Shown here one piece after another: positions 1-20,966 of a stretch of 64,000 nt of DNA (position 1 is its first letter; every line of letters starts with the position of its first letter). The notes under the pieces were generated by a model. That model worked only from the letters and a program-made list of their open reading frames with translations. It searched no databases and was not told the origin of the DNA. The stretch comes from Scolanthus callimorphus. Taxonomy: Eukaryota > Cnidaria > Anthozoa > Actiniaria > Edwardsiidae. Position numbers and translations under genes: made by a program. Location of the stretch: NCBI GenBank assembly GCA_033964015.1, contig CM066925.1, forward strand, positions 10,896,204-10,960,203, in the 5' to 3' direction.

Positions 1-636
1 AATTTAGAATGAGCTTAGAATCATACAATTATAATGTTCAAATAGCAATTTACTTTTCAGATCCTGGGATGATAAATAAACTCACATTGCGATCTAAACT
101 TGCAAGAACCCGCCTACTACTGAGTTGTTTTATCAGATGTCAAATTATTCGCGAACAAGAACTATTCTCTTTCGGGAAATGGTCAGTATGTTTTTCGAAA
201 AGGAAATTTCTCAATTCATTTCTAAATTATATAATTTTTTATCGATGCAGGTTTAGTGACAAGCATAATGGAGAATGCGGGCGAATAATTTGACCTCCGA
301 CTAGCGGAGAGACAAACTCAGTCGACGGCTTTTCTCGCGCGCTTTGAATTCCGACTACACCTGTTTACTTTGTCTTTCTAGTACTTGACCCGCAAGAAAA
401 CGGATATTTTATATTTTTCAGCTTGGATAACTTTTTTTCCGTTCAGAGCCAAATACAGCAAATAGAAAACCAAGGAAGTTTGGCTGTATTTCATGACTTG
501 AACACTCATCGACTCGAGCAGTTTTGCGGTTTGAGCCCGGCTCACTTGTAATAACCCCCGCCTGTGATTGGCTAACGCGAAAGTATGCGAATTAATTACC
601 GGTGACCATACTTGGGCTTCTCGCGCTGTAGGACTT

Positions 637-1076
637 AACAAATTTCCAGAGGCTTTGAGTGGTGTGGACTCTTATTTACCACGCTCTACGTCATCATCGT
701 GGGTCAAAATTGTTGTGGACTCACGAGCCGAAGGCGAGTGACTCCACAACAAATTTTCATATCAAGATAGTTCCCTTGAAAAAGTGTCGACATTCTCCAA
801 CTTCCTTATAGGAAATATCTGCATACCATATTTGGAATCCCAGTAAGTTTTTCACTATTTCTATTGGCTTAGAAAGCTTAAAACTCAACCAAAACTCAAA
901 TATACTCGAGGAAAGATGTGTTGTTTCACGGTCAGAGCCTGGCAACAAGTAGACAAGATACCACAGGAAGCCCGGTAAATCTCTAGAAAGGCGACACTGC
1001 TATCTTGATATGTGACCACGATGATGGCGTAAAAGTGGTAAATAAGAGTCCACACCAATCAAACCTCTGGAAATTT
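637..1076. repeat. Foldback (MITE-like) element
   Basis: The left arm at about 637-704 is repeated as its reverse complement at about 1017-1076, and an inner pair (about 767-779 and 1000-1012) continues the palindrome. Part of the arm occurs once more near 1195-1230. No coding capacity is visible. The rest of 1-2540 contains no gene that I can support. Confidence 0.6.
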
Positions 1077-3064
1077 GTTTTTTTACCATGACAAAATGCC
1101 AATATTATAATTATGATCATTTTCCGTTGCAAATAGCGCGCGCATTCGAATAATTTCCCTTTGCTTTTGAGCCGCGCGCGCAAGCTGATGCGAGCAGAGT
1201 GGTATGGACTCTTATTTCCCACGGCAAATCAGCCAATCATTTTGCGAGAAACCTAACTGTTATGGTAAAAATTGTAATTTCCTGCGTGCATGAACAGTTT
1301 GTTGTAATTTTACAGGCGTGCATCTTTTGTATCGATATGTTAATTAAAGTCACTGCCATAAAACGTAGCTCACAGTTGTTTTCATATTTTGTGGTGACCC
1401 CTACTTGAACGTGCCGAATTTTAACATGGCCCCCCTTAATTCTTGCCTGCCCACCCCCTGGCATAAATAATGAATGCTCCCACTTGGCTCTTGCTTGTTG
1501 AAGTTACTCATTTGGCGGGTATAGAGGTAACATGCAGAGAGATGCTAAGAGTTTTTAGACACGGCTAAGTCCCCAGATAGCTCGAGAGGGGGCTCAGGCC
1601 AGGCCTTAAAAGGCCTGGGCGGAATCCCGATCCAACATGGCGGACGTAAAACTGAGGGGGTAGTCCATCTCAAAACCAATGCCTCTGAGGGATCCAAGCA
1701 ATCTACATTTGAATATTGAATACCTTTGATCGTTCTCAATCATTTTTACCATGTTGGTCTCTATGGCAACAAATGCATGACCTCTGACCTTAAATTTAAT
1801 TTCTAGGAAAATGGCCTCTGCATTCAATGGGGAAAAGTGAAATCGTTCCCCAGAGTGCATTGTAGTGTTTGTTATCTAATGTAGATTATTGATCCAACGA
1901 AGATGGCTTGAAATGTTTCTTAGGATAGCTTTATTTGTGATGATGTAATATGATACCTCTCCTTTTCTTAAAATGTGGATAACTAGGACACCCATCCTCG
2001 TTGGAATGGTAATATACGCCCGACACTGGTCATTATAAGACCCATTGGGAAACCATTAGTATGACCCCCATCGAATGCAGAGACCTGAAAGAAAATTGTG
2101 CCTTGTCACGCTCTTACAAGTCACGCAACCCGTTGACATGGTAACCAAATACATCAAATGAAACGTCTTACCGGGTGTACCAACCTTAACGAAAAACATT
2201 CTACAGAACATTTTATTTAAAAAAACCCATGCCTTAATATACCTGAGGGAGGGAAAGGATAAGCGTATGTATCGAGGGAGGGGTGGTAAAGTGAACACAT
2301 AAATTAAAAATAATCAACAAAAATTATGCTAATGTAGAGCTATGAGCTAACACCGGAGTGAGTAACATCGGTCCCCACTACAACTCGGGGTTACCATAGT
2401 AACCCACGAGTTAAAAACGACACATTTATCTTGATATGGTTTCTCTCAACGGCTCTGTATAAAATCTCGCGCATGCGTCACCAGAACTCTCCCCCGCGAG
2501 GTGACGAGCCGGGATCTCTGGGTTCGAGAATGTTTTCGCTCGAAAAAAGCGAAAAGCTGTTTTTATAGAATATGTGCGTAAAATGTTCAGAAAGGCGTTG
2601 GCTATCTTATGGCCTGCCGTTTCTTACAACACGGCATAGAATAAGGCATTACCGACTACTCTCGGAACGTCGCGGAATACTGCAAGAACCCCTAGATTGT
2701 GCAATCTAACCCAATTTACCGGGAATTTATCCTCTTATCCACAATCGAGAATGAAATCTCAGTTATCAATGTCCCATGGAGTTCTAGTGTCTTGGAAGGC
2801 ATAACAAAGACAACACAAGTTTTTTTCAAAGTTTTTTCGCATTTTCCTGCAATTGAGCAAGAAAACATTCTGGAATTCTAAATACGAAAAAGGACACTGC
2901 ACTTTCTGTTAGATAATTTTGTTACAAATGTTTAGTTTGTCTATGCCGTATAAGTTGACCTGATTTCCCTTACCCCTTAATATTCCTTAAATTATTATTA
3001 GTTTTTAAATCTCTTAATAATTTATCACCTTTATATATTAGCAATTATTACCCACTATAGTCCA

Positions 3065-3388
3065 GGTCGTAGTCTTCGCTCAGCAAATCAATGTCTCCTT
3101 GTCGTCCCTGGGTCTAATCACAAGACTTATGGTGACAGGGCATTCTCAGTGATAGCCCCTAAGCTATGGAATGCCCTCCCATTGACATAAGGAGAAGCAG
3201 TTCTCTTTAATTTTTAACACGCGCCTAAAAACTCTTCTTTTTAAACAAGCATTTTTATAGATTATTATTATTATAGATTATTATACTGATTATTTATAGA
3301 ATTGTTTTTAATTGTAGCATTGTAAAGCGCCATAGAGCAGTTATGTATATGGCGCTATATAAATATCATTATTATTATTATTATTACC
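3065..3388 (+). mobile_element. 3' end of a LINE retrotransposon (degraded)
   Basis: One frame reads KTYGDRAFSVIAPKLWNALP at about 3116-3187, the typical C-terminal tail of many LINE reverse-transcriptase ORFs. It is followed by a short 3' UTR containing a 'gcgctatataaatatc' stretch and an (ATT)n tail, usual for CR1/L2-like LINEs. The tail ends a few bases before the splice acceptor of the truncated eEF1A copy, so this insertion forms the present 5' edge of that fragment's intron. The family is inferred from the tail motif only. Confidence 0.7.
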
Positions 3389-3395
3389 CATTCAG

Positions 3396-4776
3396 GTATC
3401 GGGACAGTGCCAGTTGGCCGCGTGGAGACTGGCATTATGAAACCAGGCACAGTCGTGACATTTGCACCACTGCCTTATCAACTGAGGTTAAGTCTGTTTG
3501 AGATGCACCATGAGAGTCTAGTCGAGGCTTTGCCTGGAGACAATGTTGGTTCAATATCAAGAACGTATCCGTGAAGGAAATCAAGCGAGGATTTGTTGCT
3601 GGAGACAGCAAGAATGACCCTCCAAAGGAAGCTAAAAATTTCACTGCCCAGGTAAGCGACATACCGTGACCCTCAGAGGAGGGGGGAGGGGGGGGGAGTA
3701 GGGGCGAGAGTATCGCACTCTGTGTATCGTCTCTGATGGGATGCCCGTGGAATACGTTTTATATCGATTAACCGCGTCAATCCGGCCCGGATGCCCGTGG
3801 AATGCGTTTTATATCGATTAACCGCGTCAATCCGGCCGTGATCCCTCATTTTCGATCCCCTTATACTTGAACTAGAGGAGTTTCTCTTTCGTTGCGCGCC
3901 CTTTTGATAAACGTTTTAAAGTTTCTAAGCTCGCCGCAAATAGCTCTAAGATTTTTTTTTCCTAGAGGGCACGGTGAATAAAAAGCTAATTTAATAATAA
4001 AGTGATTTTTAAATTCCGTCCATTAGTCAGTACAACAACTTTACGTGGGTTTCTCATTTGGATGATTGTTCTTGTCACTCTGTAAGCTAATGTTACTGTT
4101 CCTGTCGTATCCTATACAGCGTCACAACTGTCAACTTCCTGCTTGTGATTTTAAAATCCTGCTTAAACAAGTGTTGGTTTGGAAGCAGTTTTCATTTTTC
4201 ACTTCACCGGACTGCCCACAGCTCACATCGCAAGCAAGTTTGCCGACTCAAGGAAAATAGAACTGGAAAAAGACAGGGACAACCCCGTTCTCGCTAGAAA
4301 TGGCGATGCTGTATAATCGTTATGACTCGCTATTAATATGCTAATACTCTAGCCGTGTTACCCTTTTTCTGCTGTACCCAGTAACCATGGTAACTGTTTG
4401 CACGCTCTTACAGGTCATCATCATGAACCACCCTGGTCAGATCCACGCTGGCTACGCCACTGTGCTCGATTGCCACCCCCGCTCACATTGCCTGCAAGTT
4501 TGCCGAACTCCAACAGAAGATTGACCGTCGTACTGGCAAAGTCCAGGAGGAGAACCAAAATGCTGAAGAGCGGCGATGCTGGAATAGTCACCATGACCCA
4601 TCCAAGCCCATGTGTGTGGAGCCCTTTGCTGACTATGCCCCTCTTGGTCGTTTTGCCGTCCGTGACATGAAACACAGACGGGTGCTGTTGGGATTATCAA
4701 AAGCGTCGTAAAGAAAGAGGGACTCTGGCGGCAAAGTCACCAGTCTGCACAGAAAGCCGCTAAGGGCAAGAAATGA
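3396..4776 (+). pseudogene. 5'-truncated eEF1A copy (last two exons only)
   Basis: Exon 5 equivalent at 3396-3651 and exon 6 equivalent at 4414-4776 are strongly similar to the complete eEF1A gene at 7916-13774, with the same splice positions and a matching TGA stop. Exons 1-4, which hold the GTP-binding domain, are not found upstream. Both remaining exons carry several small indels relative to the intact copy (for example a missing C in the threonine/alanine stretch near 3470, an extra T near 3498, and changes in the lysine-rich tail), so no frame reads through. A polyadenylation signal AATAAA lies at 4918-4923. Similarity to intron 4 of the intact gene begins at about 2546 (compare about 12125), pointing to a partial tandem duplication. 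Non-functional as a GTPase. Confidence 0.85.
4203..4316 (+). pseudogene. Second eEF1A exon-6 relic inside the truncated copy's intron
   Basis: This segment resembles the middle of the last eEF1A exon (the region encoding [14 protein letters not shown] through the GKK..DNP linker) but differs from both other copies and is broken by indels. It lies about 100 bases upstream of the proper last exon of the truncated copy. It therefore looks like a fragment of a third, more diverged eEF1A gene. Recognised by eye from codon-level similarity only. Confidence 0.55.
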
Positions 4777-4923
4777 ATGAAACTATCTTCACTACAGGCC
4801 ACACTCTCTGTCCGTCGTTTCCTTTGAATATAGACTGACATTTATTTGGAATTATGTGAGACAGACTGAAAAAATGTTGTCAACTAAACAAAAAACCGGC
4901 GCTACAACATAGTTTGAAATAAA

Positions 4924-13774
<8,851 letters not shown>

Positions 13775-14270
13775 ATGAAAGACTCTTCTCTGCAGCCTCA
13801 AAAGACTCTCTCACAATATAAACGTCTTTTTTTCAAATACAGACTGTCATATTTTTTCCATTGGAAATCGGTGAGACAGAGAAAATATCAGCATAATGCA
13901 AGGCTGCATAAGTAGAAATAAATGTTACGGTTAAATTGGATATGAAGACAAGTGTTTGTGTTTTTTTTTTGTGATGAGGGAATTAATAGACCAGAGAACA
14001 TGTATCCCGATTTCCAGTGCCAATCACTCGCTCTTGATCGTGATAGGGCGTCTGAATTCACCGCGATATTTCTCGCCATTATGCAATCACTGCTAAGTAC
14101 AACTATATTTTACAATGTTTCCTGGACAACGCACTCCTTCGAATGTATGATTTGGAAGTTTTCGAACGCCTTTTTGCTGTGGTGGTGGTGGTGGGGGGGG
14201 GGGGGGGGGGGGAGCGTGCGTTGTCAGAATTGTTAGCCTGCATGTGTTAAGGCCGGTTTACACTTGCGAT

Positions 14271-14914
14271 TTTTGTTGCGTTTGTCGCGGCGATTTTTCT
14301 CGCGCGAGTTGCAATCCCAACTCTCGTGTAAACGAGATGCAAATCCGGTGCGATTTCTGTGCTCTATTCAAGTCGCAAAACGTTTCGAACATGTTTGAAA
14401 TCTCCGCGACAAAAATCGTGGCAGATCGCGCCAAATTGCACCTAGTTTACACGAGTGGATTAACAAGAGTTAGAATCTTTCGTAGAATCTTTCGTACATT
14501 TGTCCACATCACAGTCAGAAAAGTGTCTATTTTTAGATTTGAATTTCGCGCGCGGAAGTATTCGAATGCTCAGGTTCGAATGCTCGTATACCCAATATAC
14601 AACAAATAGAGAATATCCTACCTTATCTTTGCGATTTAACGGTTTTTCGATTGATCTGGGATTTAATTTAGGCTGGATCTCACAACTGTTTGCGTGGCTA
14701 GAAAGTGGGAACCCTGTGGATGACGAATTTTCGCGGGCATCCTAGTTCTAAAAATAGACACTTTTCTGACTGTGATTCGGGCGTACATAGTAAATATGGA
14801 AACTCTTGGTAATCCACTCTTGGTTTACATTAGTGATTTTGATTGACGCGTACGTGCGAGAAAAGTCGTAACGACTCGCGCGACAAAAATCGCGTTTAAA
14901 CTGGCCAGAAAGGC
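14271..14914. mobile_element. Nested foldback elements with GGCC ends
   Basis: The outer ends ggccggtttacacttgcg (from about 14271) and the reverse complement of ggccagtttaaacgcg (to about 14905) are similar and both contain a 'gcgatttttgt' motif. Within it, a second, tighter inverted pair (cacagtcagaaaagtgtct near 14509 and its complement ending near 14778) marks an inner foldback inserted into the outer one. No coding capacity. Confidence 0.55.
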
Positions 14915-15226
14915 AACAAATCAGATTTCTACTGACTACTGTCCGATTTTGGGTCCGTAATTACGTGATAGATGAGAAAAATATCGCGGCGAATTCCGAC
15001 GTCCCCCTGGCAAATTGAGGTACGATTGAGAGCGAAGGCAGGATTTGAGAGGGAGGGGGGGGTCACATCTGTACAAACGTAGGGTGCTCTTTTCCAGATT
15101 GCCGTTTTTTTTTTTCTTAAAGTGCCACTAGCACCTAATTTTCGCTTACTCGAAATTCCACCAAATTTGGCACAAGTACTATAGACTATTCCATTTGTTT
15201 TGCCAGAGGTGAAATGGCCGATGGGA

Positions 15227-15345
15227 TGCTCAGGAGGTGATTAATAATTCATAGCACGAACAATAGAACGAAGCTACAAGACATAACGTGGCATATGTAG
15301 GTTCGTTCTACCGTGAAGCCTATGAATTATTAATCACCTCCTGAG
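15227..15345. repeat. Short foldback, about 115 bp
   Basis: ctcaggaggtgattaataat near 15229 is repeated inverted at about 15318-15344, with a spacer of about 65 bases. A MITE-like hairpin. Confidence 0.6.
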
Positions 15346-15573
15346 TTCCCTTCTAGCCATCCTTAAAGGCACGCGTCACCGTTTTATAATGCATTGCGCG
15401 CCAAGTTGTTTCGGTTTTGAAAACGGAAAAAAAATTCTCGTAGCCAGAGCTCGTCTGCTTGCAGGGAGGGTCTGAGGACATCCAATCTGATTGGCCGATT
15501 TGAACGTTGTGTCTGTATCAAATATCGCGCATACGTCAGTGGCTGTTACCAGAGCCGGGGAACTCTAGGTTCG

Positions 15574-15840
15574 GGGGGGGGGGGGGGGGGGGGGGGTATT
15601 TTCCCTCGTATTATTTTCTCTCGTATTTTTTTACGAGGGAAAATAGGTCTGAAATTCAGGCTACCAACAAGTGTAATTTGCTTGATTTGCTAGAACGGAC
15701 CTCTAAGAGGTACCTATCTGGAAAAAATTACACGCTTTCGAATTTTACCCCCTAAAAGGTAGGCCTGATTTTAGACCCTTAAAGGTACGACGAGCACCCC
15801 GCCCAAAAAATATGGGGGTCTCCCCCCGGGGCTCAGAACT
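15574..15840. repeat. Poly-G tract and one arm of a dispersed inverted repeat
   Basis: A run of more than 20 G at about 15574-15597 is followed by sequence (accuracy of length uncertain) whose reverse complement appears, diverged, at about 17890-18110. Both contain the gcctgaatttcag and acgagcacccc motifs. The two arms flank the tandem duplication and the poly-C/poly-G element between them. Confidence 0.5.
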
Positions 15841-15985
15841 TTCTATTTGAATTTTCCGGTCTGCATTTTCTGGTATGCATTTAGGACCTGCCGTGTTGGC
15901 CCCCGTGGATCTTGTTTATTTATCGAGTAAAGCTAAAGGCTAAGCATAAAACCCACCATTTTTACGTGCTTCGGAACGAACGAAC

Positions 15986-16889
15986 TGGATATCCATGTCC
16001 GAATCTTCACACAACTCTACTTCGTCTATCCGTCAGAAATCCTGCCCTGAAAAGTGAGTTTAGCTAAGATATAGGCTATTTTTCTTCACATTTTGTAAAT
16101 TCAAGATGGCGTCTCTGGCTACGTCTAAACCATAGCTGAGCTGGACAAAATTGCCCCTCCCTCCACCAGTTGCAGAAACAAGTCCCCCGCTTGTGGAGAG
16201 GTCCCAATACAAGTAAGTTGCATTGTAAATGGGTTGCAAAATCCACTCTACCTATCGTTAGTTCAAAATGTGAACTAAACGTTAGCAAACATCAAATAAC
16301 CAATTACGCAGTATTCTACAAGGAGTTACCATGTCATTTATTCAAAAAGAATGTTTTTTTTAAAACTGTTGGGGGCCCTATAAAAGTACTAGCAGCTAGT
16401 ATTCACTTGGTTGTAATTTATCAGTCAATTCCAGCGGTGGATATCCATGTCCGAATCTTCACACAACGCTACTTCGTCTATCCGTCAGAAATCCTGCCCT
16501 GAAAAGTGAGTTTAGCTAAGATATAGGCTATTTTTCTTCACATTTTGTAAATTCAAGATGGCGTCTCTGGCTACGTCTAAACCATAGCTGAGCTGGACAA
16601 AATTGCCCCTCCCTCCACCAGTTGCAGAAACAAGTCCCCCGCTTGTGGAGAGGTCCCAATACAAGTAAGTTGCATTGTAAATGGGTTGCAAAATCCACTC
16701 TACCTATCGTTAGTTCAAAATGTGAACTAAACGTTAGCAAACATCAAATAACCAATTACGCAGTATTCTACAAGGAGTTACCATGTCATTTATTCAAAAA
16801 GAATGTTTTTTTTAAACTGTTGGGGGCCCTATAAAAGTACTAGCAGCTAGTATTCACTTGGTTGTAATGTATCAGTCAATTCCAGCGGT
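15986..16889 (+). repeat. Tandem duplication, unit about 452 bp, two copies
   Basis: Copy 1 runs from about 15986 and copy 2 from about 16438; both start with tggatatccatgtccgaatc. They are nearly identical, including short open frames that repeat at an offset of 452 bases, so the duplication is recent or assembly-made. I do not call the short frames genes. Confidence 0.75.
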
Positions 16890-17733
16890 GACCATGCCCC
16901 CCCCCCCCCCCCGGGATTTTGGTTATTTCTAAAATTAAAACTGAAAATTCCTCGCCCCGGGCTAGCAAAATTGCAAAATACCCCACGGCGGGGAACACAA
17001 AAAGCGGAAAAATGCCCCACCCCCGGGACGAGAGAAAGACGGTAAGATTCCATCGACTCTGCGTGACAAAGCTTCACAACAAAAACTGCAACTCCATGTA
17101 TACTGTCCGGGCATTTATAGTTCGTTTTTAAATGTATGTTTCTCGTCTTTGAACGAGTTCTCATTTCACTGAAAGTGAGAGAACATAAAATAAAGAAGTG
17201 AAACTAAGGTATTAGTAAATATCGGTAGACATTCCTAGGCCATTCGCGGTTGTGGAGCCATTTTTTGGCTGCAAATTGTCCCCGGAATCTCTCAATGCGA
17301 AATTTACCTTATTCTATTTGCAGAGCAACTATTTCGCAGTTATGTTACTTGACTTTTTGCGAAATTGGACCTCTGTTATAGTGTCAATTCATTTTTATGT
17401 TTTTAGAAGACGTTAACTGCGAAATGTGCAATTGTGTCTTCCCAAACGTGGTGTATACGGGCCATGCTCTGCATTATATTTTATGTTGCGTTATTTTCTG
17501 TAACTGGGACATTGTAACTGCTGGTGTTGTAGTTCGCAAAACCCGACGCGCTTGAGATGAGAAAAACAAAATTCCCCACCCCCCTCCCCCGGGGAAAAAC
17601 AATTCCCGACCCTAGGGCCAGCAAATTTTCAAAATTCCCATCCCAGGGAAGGCAGTGGTGTGCAAATGCCCCACGGTGTCACGGGGGGGGGGGGGGGGGG
17701 AATGGTTACCGCTGGAATTGACTGATACATAAA
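16868..17733. mobile_element. Element with poly-C/poly-G-bearing inverted ends
   Basis: The left end tgtatcagtcaattccagcg followed by a poly-C run (about 16897-16913) is mirrored by a poly-G run (about 17682-17700) followed by cgctggaattgactgatac. Interior sequence next to both ends is rich in 'ccccgggac' and 'aaaattcc' words in inverted relation. Non-autonomous. Confidence 0.55.
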
Positions 17734-18444
17734 GGTCAATCAATTCCTTTGTTATGAAAATACTGATAGTGGCCAATCAAAACTAGCAGGACGTAACCTC
17801 GTTCCCTAGAAGTAAAACAATACACAGGATTCCCATTGACAGATAAAAGAGCGGAGGAAAAATAAATAAAATAACACATTTACTTTTATTTTACCGGGAG
17901 GGTGAGCTCCCTGAGAGATAGGTACCTGTTCTAGCAAATCAAGAAAATCACACATTTTGGTAGCCTGAATTTCAGACGTATTGAATACGGGAAATACGTC
18001 TTGTTGGTACCTTTTAGGGGTCAAAATCAACTAAGCGACGCCATGTTTGGTACCTTTTAGGGGTAAAATCGAAAATTCCCGACGAGCACCCCCGCCCCAA
18101 AAATAGGGTCATGATACAGCTCTCGTAAGATCTAAGCCCATTGGATTGATACACAAAAAATAGAGGGTCATACAATAGAACGAGGAAACAATGGGATGCT
18201 TTGTTCTGCCCATTCAATCACACATGAGTTCAATCACAATGAGTTGCTGTATCATTCCTGCAAAAATATGGGAGCCCCCCCTCCCCGGGACGAAACTCAT
18301 TTGGACACTGAACTGAAACTCATTGGACACACTTTTTCTCCATTCATCCACGCAACTAATTTATTTCTGTTTATTTACAGCAGATCTTAATATTGTACAA
18401 AATTAAGGTATAGCATTCTCCTGTTAAAAATAACTTACAAGATA

Positions 18445-18750
18445 ATTACTGCGGTTTTCGTAATTCTGCGAACTCTCGCTATTGATTTCCAACCGTAAAA
18501 CCGCCTTCTGGCTTCCGTCAATCAAACTCCCGAGTCTTTTCGTCGTTACTCTTTGTGCTTTTTGATTGGCCAGCGCCTAAGCAGTGCTAAAATGGTTTCC
18601 TGTCGCGACAGCAACGTTACGTGCTGGCCAATCAAAAAGCACAGAGTAACGACGAAAAGACTCGGGAGTTTGATTGACGGAAGCCAGAAGGCGGTTTGAC
18701 GGTTGGAAATCGTTAGCGAGAGTTCGCAGAATTATGAAAACCGCAGTAAT
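18445..18750. mobile_element. Foldback element, about 306 bp, long arms
   Basis: The arms at 18445-18573 and about 18621-18750 are almost perfect reverse complements (outermost attactgcggttttcgtaat). The spacer is only about 45 bases, so transcripts would form a long hairpin. Confidence 0.75.
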
Positions 18751-18893
18751 AAAAGGTACTGCAGGTTTCTTGTTTAGGTTAACTACACAGAAAAGACACG
18801 AAACACGTCATGGCACGGAACCTTGCCTTCAAGTAAAACATTCAGCCAATCACATCACGCGAGCGAAATGACTGCGCATCAACCAACAAAAAT

Positions 18894-19026
18894 GCCTTGA
18901 TATGGTACCTTGATATGGTACCTTGATATGGTGCCTTGATATGGTGCCTTGATATGGTGCCTTGATATGGTACCTTGATATGGTACCTTGATATGGTGCC
19001 TTGATATGGTGCCTTGATATGGTACC
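18894..19026 (+). repeat. Minisatellite, 14-bp unit
   Basis: About nine tandem copies of ccttgatatggtac, with the last bases varying between gtac and gtgc. Non-coding. Confidence 0.85.
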
Positions 19027-19104
19027 GTGCCAGATCGTTACTTAGCCTGCTAGCCGGCTCTCCAGGGGTTTTTTCTTCGGATATTTGATTTTTTTGGGCG
19101 CGCG

Positions 19105-19310
19105 GGATTCCTGTGTTCATACGCTTGTTCATATGGTACCGGTACAATTCTTGCACGTTTTGTATCGGTGTTCACACGGGACCGTGCCGGACCTAGCCGT
19201 GCCAAAATCGGTCGGTACCGGAGGTCCCGTGCAAACGCACGACGGTACTTTACCAGAATTGTACCGGTCCGGTTTTGTACCGGTCTCGTGTGAACGGGGT
19301 CTCAGATACC
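19105..19310. repeat. Foldback with 'ggtaccggt' arms
   Basis: tatggtaccggtacaattct near 19132 is mirrored by agaattgtaccggtccgg near 19254. Both arms include tgttcacacg-type ends. MITE-like and diverged. Confidence 0.45.
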
Positions 19311-20107
19311 TTTTTCACAAAACTGGCTTGATACAGCCTGCTCTGTCTTCTTATAAAGTATTTCATGTAGCATCTACGAGACCAATCATTCACGCGAAGC
19401 ACGAGGTCCAGTAACACGCCTCCAAAAGTGCGACTCGGCCGAGGCCTGCGTGAGTGATTAAGAGAGATTTTACCAGGATTTCGAGCAATTTTGAGCAAGT
19501 TACTCAAAAGTTTAGAATCTCTTGGCTTGGTTTTGGAAGAACTACATGTAATCATATACTTTGATTAGTCCCGCCATGTAACAATTAATTTATTTATTAT
19601 AAAGAAGTTCACCACATGGAGCACTATATAAGTGAAATTCTCTACAAATTGCTACATTATATTACATATAAACTTCGAAATATATTTACTATGCTGCTAT
19701 CGGCATTCCTTAAGGTCTCGGTAAGGGACGTGGCTTACGGAAAAAGAAATTCTCGTCACGTGATAATCAGATATATATCGTTTTAAAGTTAAAATATTGC
19801 TCTATCGAATGAAGTTATTCACTCGCGCTATGCGCTCGTGTTTGTATCTGCCGATACAACATAGCCACTCATATTGTAAATAGTACTTAACAATTATTCC
19901 TCAAGGCCAAATGGTGTTTGTCGAGCCAATATCCCGAGTCAGGGGCGTATTCAGGATTTTTAAGGGGGGTTCCACTTTGCTATTTCCGTCCCCATACATT
20001 CGGGAGGAAGACTATAGACCCTTTCTTTAAGTCCAGTCATACATATTTTCACATTTCCAGTTATACATATTTAAAAAATCATATGCTGGCAAAAATAGGG
20101 GGTTCCG

Positions 20108-20205
20108 GAAGCCCTCTGGACGCCCACCTCTGGACACGCCCCCTCTGGACACGCCCCCCTCTGGACACGCCCCCCTCTGGACACGCCCCCCTCTGGACAC
20201 GCCCC
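20108..20205 (+). repeat. Tandem repeat, about 17-bp unit
   Basis: Five or six copies of ctctggacacgcccccc. Confidence 0.8.
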
Positions 20206-20429
20206 TTGATGTATGATCTACTAACTCAAAAGCCATGACGTCTAAAGTGGGATTCAAATAAAATACTCTATTCAAGCTGTCGTAGAGCTAGTTACCGGGG
20301 CACCCTGTCAAATAATCTTGTATACTTGATTTACTATACAAGCTTAGTTCCCTTGCTCATACCATTCACTGTTATAAATCTGTTTTCTAAAGACGGCCAG
20401 CTTCCATAGATATCTGGTAACAATAGTCT

Positions 20430-20882
20430 GATACTGCGTTCTCACTAGGGCAGAAACATGTTCACACTAAACATGTTTCAAAACGTATCTCGCGCATTTG
20501 CACCTCATGTGAAACATCAATTCTTTCAATAGCTGTATTCACACTAGAGACGGAAAACTCGTCTGAGACGAGTTTCTCGCCATGAATATGGTTCCCTGTT
20601 CTTCTGTGATCACGCGAAAACAATTTTTTGAAGAAGAAAGTTTAGACAGATAACAAGCAAGTGTTTCTGAGTAGAATTGACATAAGACAGGAACTTTTTC
20701 TGACGAGAAACTCGTCTCAGACGAGTTTTCCGTCTCTAGTGTGAATACAGCTAATGTGTCGTTTGGCTCCAATAATATCTACTATGGTAACATTTGTACC
20801 AAAATGCTCCAGCGGTTTTAAAGTTACTGAGTTCTGAATATTAATTGAAACATGTTTACTTGAGTGTGAATGCAGTATTATA
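20430..20882. mobile_element. Nested foldback elements
   Basis: The outer pair (atactgcgttctcac near 20432; gtgtgaatgcagtat near 20866) encloses an inner, tighter pair (agctgtattcacactagaga near 20531 and its reverse complement to 20753). The inner arms contain the self-complementary ctcgtctgagacgag. This looks like one MITE inserted in another. No TIMM23 exon lies here. Confidence 0.65.
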
Positions 20883-20966
20883 CCATGCAGTATGAAGCAC
20901 CACAGAAGAAGCTCCTACCAAGCAGAAGATCTGCACAGCTTAAATAAAAGGATTTCTTGCTCTGCA

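Noticed and set aside
16076..16834. Twin 70-codon frames repeated at 452-base spacing
   Set aside because: They repeat because the DNA is duplicated; no splice signals or recognisable domain.
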